DNA from: an uncultured Clostridia bacterium | Lineage (GTDB): Bacteria > Bacillota > Clostridia > Christensenellales > CAG-314 | Length of the DNA stretch: 17,828 nucleotides | Reading direction: 5' to 3' | Assembly (NCBI GenBank): GCA_934294965.1 | Contig: CAKRAM010000074.1 | Span: 1 to 17,828, forward strand | In this document: positions 1-5,784 of the stretch, piece by piece | Layout of the letters: every line of letters starts with the position of its first letter | How positions within the stretch are numbered: the first letter of the stretch is position 1 | Position numbers and translations under genes: made by a program | The notes under the pieces: generated by a model | Databases searched by the model: none | The model's input: the letters and a program-made list of their open reading frames with translations, nothing else | What the model was told of the DNA's origin: nothing

Positions 1-6
1 ACTTTT

Positions 7-25
7 GGTTGAGCTTTCCTCAACC
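7..25. repeat. perfect 7-bp hairpin at the window edge
   Basis: GGTTGAG (7-13) and CTCAACC (19-25) are exact inverted repeats around a 5-nt loop, which reads GAAAG on the minus strand. It lies about 85-100 nt downstream of the leftward promoter at 116-144, so it would be in the leader of a transcript leaving the window. No poly-T follows on the visible part, so it is not clearly a terminator. I do not recognise a known riboswitch or T-box motif in the visible leader. Confidence 0.4.
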
Positions 26-115
26 GCTGGCTAAAATCCTTAAAATTGACTGTGTTTCAATTCTTCTTACTATTCTGTTGTCAAGCTTCGCGCTGCCCTT
101 GTCGACAGCCTACTT

Positions 116-144
116 ATAATACTACATTCGCCATTATATGTCAA
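116..144 (-). promoter_or_regulatory. sigma-A-type promoter reading out of the window to the left
   Basis: On the minus strand TTGACA (139-144) is followed by exactly 17 nt and then TATTAT (116-121). This is a near-consensus vegetative promoter with the same spacing as the hrcA promoter in this window. Transcription would start near 109 and run leftward through the hairpin at 7-25. The gene or RNA it drives is outside the window. Confidence 0.55.
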
Positions 145-663
145 ACATTTTGCGCTATTTTTTTCAATTATTTTGTCCTATTTTAACTGTTTTTTCAATT
201 CCCGAGCGGCAATTGCCGATTTTTGTTAAAAATCAGTTATCACAGGAAAATCCGTTCAACATCACTAATTACCGAAAACGCGGTTTTTGAGTCATTTTCG
301 ATGCAAAGCGTTTTTGCGGCACGGAAATCGTCGCTCGTCGGTGTGCTTTTGCAATGCAAACGATCGTTGCATACGGCATACTATCAGGCGTCTTTACACG
401 GCAAAAAACCGATTTGCTGCCAAAATAATTAGTGATAAGGATAGAATTGCATAAATTTGGTTATTTACACAAAGTGCTACAACGATAAAAAACACAGCAG
501 CGACGGATAAAGATAATCTAATTACAAAATTCGCTCGCCGCCGGCGTTTTGCGCGCCTTCTATTCGACCGAGGTATTTGTTTATTAGTGAAAATATTTAT
601 GCAATATAGGGAAAAGTTTATTTTGAGTGTACTCATCGTTGCTAGAATATACTTGGAGAATGA
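145..663. other. AT-rich intergenic region, no confident gene
   Basis: About 500 bases without a convincing coding region. A 12-bp palindrome CGGCAATTGCCG lies at 207-218, followed by a short T run. A minus-strand reading frame ending at 394 has an arginine-rich stretch followed by two hydrophobic segments, but it has no ribosome binding site and is not called as a gene (see findings). The only firm element is the ribosome binding site for the acyltransferase, TGGAG at 654-658, placed 5 nt before the ATG at 664 or 8 nt before the ATG at 667. Confidence 0.4.
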
Positions 664-1458
664 ATGATGAAAACGTACTACTATTCCGATCCGTTGAACG
701 ACGATTTCGCTTCGAGCAACGGAAAAATCAAAAAGAAACTGATAGATAAAGATTACAAATATATCCACGGGGACGTATTTTACCGTACCGGCTCTTTTAT
801 CCTTTACAGACTGATCGCAACTCCCATCGGATTTTTGATTACCAGGCTCGGATACGGAGTGAAAATCAAAAACCGCAAAGCGATAAAGAAAATCAAGGGC
901 GGATTTTTTTTGTACGGCAACCACACCAACGGGATTTTGGACGTGTTTTCTCCGTCGTTTTCCGCCTTTCCGCACAAAACGCACATAGTTTCCGGACCGG
1001 AAGGCGTATCCATGCCGGTAATCGGCAAAATTACGCCGATGTTGGGCGCTGTTCCGCTTCCGTCGACTTTGGGAGCATCCAAAAACTTTTTGGGCGCACT
1101 TAAAGCCTTGGTTGAAGACGGGCATGTTATCACCATATATCCGGAAGCGCACATTTGGCCGTATTACAACGATATTAGGCCCTTTACTGACAGTTCGTTT
1201 GCTTACCCGATGAAACTGAACGTGCCTGTCGTTGCGTTTACCGTCACGTATCGCAAGCGAAAAGTATTCAAAAAAATGCGCCCGTTTGCAACAATCACGT
1301 TGAGCGATCCGTTTTACCCGTCGGACTTTGCCGATAAAACCGAGTTGCGCAACGCAGTTTACAACTTTATGACTAAAACGATAAAAACAGAAGGCACCGT
1401 AGAATACAACAAATACATTTACATGGAGGATAAAGATGAAAATAACGATTGTATGTGA
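664..1458 (+). CDS. PlsC-like lysophospholipid acyltransferase family protein
   Basis: Probably transfers an acyl chain to a glycerolipid or related acceptor at the inner face of the membrane, as known for the PlsC/LPLAT family; the actual substrate is not visible. In the 264-residue product, YGNHTNGILD (84-93) matches the catalytic His-Asp block, but H87 and D93 are separated by five residues rather than the canonical four. YPEAHIWPY (159-167) with the following IRPF replaces the usual EGTR-type substrate block, a pattern I associate with a clostridial branch of the family. A hydrophobic patch near 45-62 may help membrane binding. ATG 664 and ATG 667 are adjacent in-frame starts, both served by TGGAG at 654-658. 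The gene overlaps the next one by 23 nt, so the two are probably co-translated. The family is well supported; the substrate is inference. Confidence 0.85.
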   Translation: MMKTYYYSDPLNDDFASSNGKIKKKLIDKDYKYIHGDVFYRTGSFILYRLIATPIGFLITRLGYGVKIKNRKAIKKIKGGFFLYGNHTNGILDVFSPSFSAFPHKTHIVSGPEGVSMPVIGKITPMLGAVPLPSTLGASKNFLGALKALVEDGHVITIYPEAHIWPYYNDIRPFTDSSFAYPMKLNVPVVAFTVTYRKRKVFKKMRPFATITLSDPFYPSDFADKTELRNAVYNFMTKTIKTEGTVEYNKYIYMEDKDENNDCM

Positions 1459-2593
1459 CGTGTTGGGCGCCGAAAACAACGGCACCACCATTGCAGCAAT
1501 GAATTTGATACGTTTCATGCAAGAACGCGGTCACGACGTCAGAATACTTTGTTGCGACCAAAATAAAAAAGGAATGCCGAACTACTACGTTTCGCCGATT
1601 AGAAGTTTTGGAATATTTGATAAATACGTGGAAAAGAACGGAGTTTCGCTTGCCAAGCCGGACAACGAAGTGATACGACAAGCGCTGGAAGGTGTGGACT
1701 TGGTTCACATAATGCTTCCGTTTTCGCTGGGTGTTCGCGCCGAGAAAATTGCCAAAGAAATGGGTATTCCCGTAAGCGTCGGCTGCCATCAACTTGCCGA
1801 AAACCTTTCCACTCACGTTTATATGCAAAACGTGAAGTTCGTCAACAACGCGATTTACCACCACTTTAAGAAGTTTTACCAAAATGCCGACAACATTCAC
1901 TACGTTACGCCCTATTTGCGCACGCTTTACGAAAGTATGTACGGCAAAACCGACGGACAAGCAATTTCCAACGGAGTTTCCGACGTGTTTACACCAGCCG
2001 AAAATCCGGTTGATATTTCCGACGGAGTAAACATCGTTTACACCGGACGTTACAGCAGGGAAAAATCCCACAAGACTCTTATAAAAGCCATTGCACTTTG
2101 CAAAAACAAAGATAAAATTCACCTAATTTTGCCCGGCTCCGGACCGCTTAAGAACAGCATTGAAGAGCAATGCAAAAATGCAGGTATCTCGGCTCAAATG
2201 GGATTTGTGGATCGCGACAAAATGCCCGAAATGCTTAGAGCCTGCTACTTGTACGTCCACGCTGCCGAAATTGAAGCCGAAGGTATCGCCTGCTTGGAAG
2301 CCATTTCCTGCGGAGTTGTGCCCGTGATAAACAATTCGCCGAGATGTGCGACGAAAAGTTACGCAATCGACGAGAAAAACACCTTTGAAAACAACGATTC
2401 GCAAAGTTTGGCGGACAGAATCGACTACTGGATTGACAACTACGACGAATACTGCGCGCGCAGGCAAGAATACATCCAATTGTCGTCCAAATTGTTTTCT
2501 AGAAAAAGTTGCATGGAACAAATGGAAAAAATGTTCTTTGACACCATCGAAAGATGCTCCCAAAAAAGACAAAATCAAGCGCAAGAACAATAG
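1436..2593 (+). CDS. GT4-family glycosyltransferase (GT-B fold)
   Basis: Predicted retaining glycosyltransferase using a nucleotide-sugar donor. The 385-residue product starts with an N-terminal Rossmann half (MKITIVCDVLGAENNG, with the glycine loop typical of GT4). It has the inter-domain segment VYTGRYSREKSHKTLIKAI (201-219) at the start of the C-terminal half, and an E-x7-E donor-site motif (E280 to E288, within EIEAEGIACLEA). No membrane segment is evident. ATG 1436 has GGAGG at 1425-1429 and lies inside the end of the acyltransferase gene, so the two form a coupled operon closed by the terminator at 2606-2637. With an acyltransferase as partner, a role in glycolipid assembly (for example glycosyl-diacylglycerol) is a reasonable inference. 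The sugar and acceptor cannot be read from the sequence. Confidence 0.88.
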   Translation: MKITIVCDVLGAENNGTTIAAMNLIRFMQERGHDVRILCCDQNKKGMPNYYVSPIRSFGIFDKYVEKNGVSLAKPDNEVIRQALEGVDLVHIMLPFSLGVRAEKIAKEMGIPVSVGCHQLAENLSTHVYMQNVKFVNNAIYHHFKKFYQNADNIHYVTPYLRTLYESMYGKTDGQAISNGVSDVFTPAENPVDISDGVNIVYTGRYSREKSHKTLIKAIALCKNKDKIHLILPGSGPLKNSIEEQCKNAGISAQMGFVDRDKMPEMLRACYLYVHAAEIEAEGIACLEAISCGVVPVINNSPRCATKSYAIDEKNTFENNDSQSLADRIDYWIDNYDEYCARRQEYIQLSSKLFSRKSCMEQMEKMFFDTIERCSQKRQNQAQEQ

Positions 2594-2605
2594 AATACAA
2601 AACAT

Positions 2606-2637
2606 AAGCACTTCGAGCAAAAACCCGAAGTGCTTTT
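2606..2637 (+). terminator. rho-independent terminator after the acyltransferase-GT4 unit
   Basis: AAGCACTTCG (2606-2615) pairs perfectly with CGAAGTGCTT (2626-2635) around a 10-nt loop, followed by a short T run. It begins 12 nt after the glycosyltransferase stop. The 3' flank on the minus strand is less T-rich, so it mainly serves the rightward unit. Confidence 0.8.
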
Positions 2638-2756
2638 AGTTTGCGGCAAAACAAAATAAATTCGTCAACTTATATCCAAACGGTGCCGCACATAACCAAA
2701 CGCCACTCTGTCGCTTTGTGACCAGCGCGATTGTGCCGTCAATTTTGCTTTACTAA

Positions 2757-2909
2757 CTATTCCGCGTACAACACGCCGTTAAAATCTATTCCGATTGCAA
2801 CGGCGCCCCACTTTTTCCGCGCGGCGCGCGAATAGTAGGCGTTCATATCTTTGGGCGAAGCAAACGGCACTTCCAAAGGCAAATAGCCGCATTTAGACAA
2901 ATCGACGTT
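2757..2909 (-). pseudogene. out-of-frame C-terminal remainder of the ASCH domain
   Basis: Read in the other frame from 2909 down to a TAG at 2757-2759, this stretch encodes 50 residues. They begin NVDLSKCGYLPLEVPF, continue with SPKDMNAYYSRAA and KKWGAVAIGI, and end in LYAE. This matches what I know of the last third of small ASCH-domain proteins: an LxKCGY block, an SPEDMxAYYS block and a final YGVVGI strand. The upstream gene stops at 2893 immediately after the conserved FDELY, so the two pieces are one domain split by a frameshift near 2910 (net one extra base or two missing). It has no start or ribosome binding site of its own. A real mutation, a sequencing or assembly error, or recoding are all possible. 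Confidence 0.75.
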
Positions 2910-3699
2910 GATAAAGTTCGTCGAACGACGAAAAGATGTTCAATGCAGTGACGTGCGCCACGGCTATTTTCCCGTTGCAATTGAAAGCAATCAAATCTCC
3001 GATGTTCAAAGTGCGACGTTTTTCGTCGTACAAGCGCAGTTCGATTGTTTTATGCCCTGCGCAAATTGCTGCAAACGGTTGCTTATATAGATTCATATTG
3101 CAAACTTTTGGCGCATTTAGCACACTATGCTTGCTTATGAACGTTTCCGAACCGTCGATTTTGGTAATTTCCCCAAATCTATCGAACACAAAACCGCACT
3201 TATTTGCCACCGCTTCCGAACGTGCGTTTTGCTTGGCATAATTTGCCGAAAAGCACTGCGCCGAAAGAATAACCGTCGCCCAATCAAGTACGGCTTTGCA
3301 CGTTTCGGTTGCGTAGCCTTTGCCCCAATACGCTCGGTTGAAGTGATACCCCAGTTCGTACTCGTTCGGGGCCGTCGAAAACAGTCCAACACTGCCGATA
3401 AGCGTGCCGTCGGACAAAAATACGCCCAATTCCACGCCGCTTTCGTCGGATGCCAATTGCGCAAGCCATTCCGCCTCGTCTTCCACTTTTGCGTAAGGGG
3501 TATAGCGCATATATTTTGCTACTTCCGCATCGGATACCCAAGTAAAAGCATAGGGCGCGTCGTCGGTACTTACGGGAAACAACGTCAGGCGCGGAGTTTG
3601 AATCAGCCGATGCTCTTCCCAAGCCTTTTTTACCCGCTCGTTAAGCGATTTGTTTGTCGGATTAAATTCGTATACCATTGTTTTTCTTTTTGTAAGCAT
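2893..3699 (-). CDS. GNAT N-acetyltransferase fused to an ASCH domain (frameshifted at the 3' end)
   Basis: Two domains are visible from the chosen ATG at 3699. Residues about 35-195 are a RimJ/RimL-type GNAT fold that would transfer acetyl from acetyl-CoA to an amine, with the CoA-binding motif RAYWGKG (122-128) and the late KCGFVF strand. Residues 202 onward are an ASCH domain beginning MNLYKQPF and carrying the hallmark KTIELRLYDEKR. ASCH is a PUA-like fold thought to bind RNA or modified nucleotides. The open frame ends early after FDELY; the rest continues out of frame to 2757. ATG 3699 lies 4 nt after the stop of the upstream gene, suggesting translational coupling. A second ATG at 3678 is possible, and longer in-frame starts overlap the neighbour. 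The acetylation target is unknown. The domain calls are strong; whether the protein is functional is not clear. Confidence 0.8.
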   Translation of the reverse strand: MLTKRKTMVYEFNPTNKSLNERVKKAWEEHRLIQTPRLTLFPVSTDDAPYAFTWVSDAEVAKYMRYTPYAKVEDEAEWLAQLASDESGVELGVFLSDGTLIGSVGLFSTAPNEYELGYHFNRAYWGKGYATETCKAVLDWATVILSAQCFSANYAKQNARSEAVANKCGFVFDRFGEITKIDGSETFISKHSVLNAPKVCNMNLYKQPFAAICAGHKTIELRLYDEKRRTLNIGDLIAFNCNGKIAVAHVTALNIFSSFDELYQRRFV

Positions 3700-3703
3700 T
3701 TTT

Positions 3704-4174
3704 TTACTTGGATTCGGTGCCGATAAGTTGCTTGATATAACCATCCGGAGGGCTTTCAACGTAGCAAACGTAAGGCAAATCGCTATCGTCGGCTTTGTAC
3801 ATTCTTACCGTAAGTTTGCGCGATTGTCCCACAGGAACGACACAGCAAAAAACAAACGTCGGAACGTAGCCGGATTTTTTGACCACAACGTTTACGGTTG
3901 CCCAATCGGTTTGCGACGAATCAACCCCGTTTGTGGCGTCGGAGCAATCGATTGCCGAACATATGCCCTTTTCGCCACTGGTTACAGTTTTTCCCAATGC
4001 CGACACTTGCGCGCCGACAAGAGGATTGCCGTCCAAATCCGCCACGATGACTTTCAAATCAGTGTTGTTTACGTTGGCAGGAACGCCCGCCCGACTGTCG
4101 ACAATCGTAAGCACTACCAATGCCACGGCGATAAATGCCAATGCTATTGCAATATTTTTGTAAGTTGCTTTCAT
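3704..4174 (-). CDS. exported or membrane-anchored protein with a transthyretin/carboxypeptidase-regulatory-like domain
   Basis: The 156-residue product has a short basic N-terminus and a hydrophobic stretch at about 7-25 (signal peptide or single anchor). A beta-rich domain follows: LKVIVADLDGNPLVGAQVSA (40-59) is a textbook start of a carboxypeptidase-regulatory/Ig-like fold (strand, D-x-x-G-x-P turn, strand). It continues through VVVKKSGYVPT and ends at LTVRMYKAD. Five cysteines (72, 77, 110, 111, 137) could form disulfides outside the cell. Such domains are usually structural or adhesive; no catalytic residues are seen. A TATAAT sequence lies only 6 nt before the ATG and there is no Shine-Dalgarno sequence, so the mRNA may be leaderless. 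The stop at 3704 lies 4 nt before the GNAT-ASCH start, so the two probably form an operon, although no functional link is evident. Confidence 0.7.
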   Translation of the reverse strand: MKATYKNIAIALAFIAVALVVLTIVDSRAGVPANVNNTDLKVIVADLDGNPLVGAQVSALGKTVTSGEKGICSAIDCSDATNGVDSSQTDWATVNVVVKKSGYVPTFVFCCVVPVGQSRKLTVRMYKADDSDLPYVCYVESPPDGYIKQLIGTESK

Positions 4175-4180
4175 ACAACT

Positions 4181-4186
4181 ATTATA
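4181..4186 (-). promoter_or_regulatory. perfect -10 box (TATAAT) directly before the ATG at 4174
   Basis: On the minus strand TATAAT is followed by 6 nt and then the ATG. The usual -10 to start distance places transcription initiation at or within a few bases of the A of the ATG. No clear -35 is seen (best candidate GTGTTC, 18 nt upstream). There is no purine-rich ribosome binding site in between. Confidence 0.4.
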
Positions 4187-4435
4187 TTTGCGTTAGTGGC
4201 AAAAGAACACGAAAAGTTACTTAAATGCGTGGCTTGCCCTCAAAATGCAAAATTACGTAGTCCAAACGCATTGCAAAAGGCATTGCCGTGCCACATTTCA
4301 TAGAAACATTAACTTTATCCGCCTGCTTGCACTTGTTTGACAGGCACAATACCTTGACTTCTACGCAAAGTAACAACTTTTTTTTTTGCCACGTTCAAAC
4401 AACGCAAGTTTGGTGCAAAACGAGTATAAAAGCGC
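4187..4435. other. intergenic stretch between the dnaJ terminator and the anchored-protein gene
   Basis: Nothing convincing is seen here. A run of ten T on the plus strand (4378-4387) is the main sequence oddity. A 25-codon minus-strand frame (GTG 4392 to TAA 4315) reads MAKKKVVTLRR and onward but has no ribosome binding site, so it is not called. Confidence 0.4.
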
Positions 4436-4472
4436 AAAAGGCCATTGCACAAACATTTTTGCACAATAGCCC
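4436..4472 (-). terminator. rho-independent terminator of the hrcA-grpE-dnaK-dnaJ operon
   Basis: On the minus strand GGCTATTGTGCA (4460-4471) pairs with TGTGCAATGGCC (4440-4451), a 12-bp stem with a few G-U pairs and an 8-nt loop, followed by TTTTGCGC. It starts about 25 nt after the dnaJ stop. The opposite strand also has a T run, so it could work both ways. Confidence 0.8.
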
Positions 4473-4496
4473 TTTTGTCGAAAACAATCGGGCGCG

Positions 4497-5648
4497 TTAC
4501 TGTCTGTTGTTTTCCGAATATGTTTTTTGAATTTCGTCCAAAAAGTCTTTCCGCTGCGGATAGTTTTTGAGCGTGCAATCGCGTTCGAAATCCTGCAAGA
4601 CTTTCTTTTGAGTGCGAGAAAGCCCTTTGGGAACTTCCACACTGACGGTTACGAACAAATCGCCGCTTGCACCGCGAGGTGTGCGAACGCCTTTTCCGCG
4701 AAAACGCAGTTGTTCTCCGTTTTTAGTACCCTCAGACAATTTGTGAATAAACACGCCGTCCGGAGCGGGAACTTCAATTTCCCCACCGCAAGTTGCCGTT
4801 GTGTAACTTACCGGAACGGTTACGTACAAATCGTAGCCGTCGCGTTGGAACAATTTGCTCGGCTTTACCGAAAGCACCAACAGCAAATTGCCGTTTATGC
4901 CGCCTTTACCGCGAGCCGCATTGCCTTCGCCTGCCAGTTGAAGCACCGCGCCGTTTTCCGAACCGGCAGGAATCGTGATGTTGATAACCTTGTTTTTGGT
5001 CACCAATCCTTTGCCGCCGCATTCCGAACAAGGCTCGGTTACGATTTTGCCCGCGCCGCCGCACTTATCGCACGCGCCGACGGATATTTGTTGTCCGAAA
5101 ATGGTATTTTGAACTCGACGAACCTGTCCCGAGCCGCCACACTTGTCGCAAGTAACGTAATGCTGATCGTCCTTTGCGCCCGTACCGCCGCACTTTGAGC
5201 ATTTTTCCACACGGGAAAAAGTTATGCGACGCTTACAGCCCAAAATTGATTCCATAAAGGACAGTTCCACTTTTTGCTTTATGTCCGAACCGACTGCCGT
5301 TGCAGTTGCGCCGCCACGACGACGAGTTCTTCCTCCGAAGCCGAACGCATCGCTGAATATATCGAAAATGTCGTCAAAGCCGCTTGCCGTGTAAGTTCCG
5401 CCCTGACCGAACGGATTGAAGCCTGCACCCTCGTCCATTTCGCCACGATCGTACTTGCCGCGCTTGTCGGCATCGCCCAAAACGGAGTATGCTTCGTTTA
5501 TTTCCTTAAACTTTTCGGCGGCTTCCTTGTCGTCCGGGTGAAGGTCGGGGTGATACTGCTTTGCAAGTTTTCTGTAAGCGGATTTGATTTCATCCGCAGT
5601 GGCAGTTTTTTCGACACCCAATATTTTGTAATAATCTTTTGTCGGCAT
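4497..5648 (-). CDS. dnaJ: chaperone protein DnaJ (Hsp40)
   Basis: Cytoplasmic co-chaperone that delivers unfolded clients to DnaK and stimulates its ATPase. The 383-residue protein has all type I parts in order. The J domain has HPD at 33-35. A Gly/Phe-rich linker spans about 72-105. The zinc region (150-214) has all four CxxCxGxG repeats: CSKCGGTG, CDKCGGSG, CDKCGGAG and CSECGGKG. The C-terminal substrate-binding beta domains carry GKGVRTPRG and related blocks. ATG 5648 is chosen because AGAGG lies 6-7 nt upstream and the family starts with M-x-x-K-D-Y-Y; the frame could extend five codons to a TTG. It is the last gene of the heat-shock operon, 136 nt after dnaK, with an inverted repeat in the gap and a terminator after it. 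Confidence 0.97.
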   Translation of the reverse strand: MPTKDYYKILGVEKTATADEIKSAYRKLAKQYHPDLHPDDKEAAEKFKEINEAYSVLGDADKRGKYDRGEMDEGAGFNPFGQGGTYTASGFDDIFDIFSDAFGFGGRTRRRGGATATAVGSDIKQKVELSFMESILGCKRRITFSRVEKCSKCGGTGAKDDQHYVTCDKCGGSGQVRRVQNTIFGQQISVGACDKCGGAGKIVTEPCSECGGKGLVTKNKVINITIPAGSENGAVLQLAGEGNAARGKGGINGNLLLVLSVKPSKLFQRDGYDLYVTVPVSYTTATCGGEIEVPAPDGVFIHKLSEGTKNGEQLRFRGKGVRTPRGASGDLFVTVSVEVPKGLSRTQKKVLQDFERDCTLKNYPQRKDFLDEIQKTYSENNRQ

Positions 5649-5728
5649 AGATACCTCTATCAATACGCAAACAAAGTTGCAAGTTTGCCTGCGTTATTAG
5701 TTTTTAATCAAACAGCAAATACGCACAG

Positions 5729-5757
5729 TGTCCGACGCGCAATTTGCACGTCGGACA
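5729..5757 (-). repeat. inverted repeat in the dnaK-dnaJ intergenic region
   Basis: TGTCCGACG (5729-5737) and CGTCGGACA (5749-5757) are perfect complements. The inner bases GCAA/TTGC extend the pairing almost to the centre. It begins 27 nt after the dnaK stop and 80 nt before dnaJ. No poly-U follows directly in the transcript, so it is more likely an mRNA-stabilising, processing or attenuating hairpin than a full terminator. Confidence 0.7.
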
Positions 5758-5784
5758 GCATATTTACATTGTTTGACGGACGAT

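Noticed and set aside
1..109. GAGGAAAG in the minus-strand leader as the conserved P4 of RNase P RNA
   Set aside because: The invariant sequence continues GTCC, whereas here it continues CTCAACC and simply forms a 7-bp hairpin.
223..432. 69-codon plus-strand frame
   Set aside because: Starts with TTG, has no ribosome binding site, and its composition does not resemble a protein.
623..651. TTGAGT-N17-AATATA as a promoter for the acyltransferase gene
   Set aside because: It would start transcription at about 658, inside or after the ribosome binding site at 654-658, so it cannot support the observed translation signal.
394..1518. 374-codon minus-strand open frame
   Set aside because: Most of it is the antisense of the acyltransferase gene and its translation looks like no protein family; only the far end (394-634) is kept as a doubtful finding.
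4315..4392. 25-codon minus-strand frame starting MAKKK
   Set aside because: GTG start without a ribosome binding site, with the lysines coming from a run of ten A; too short to support.
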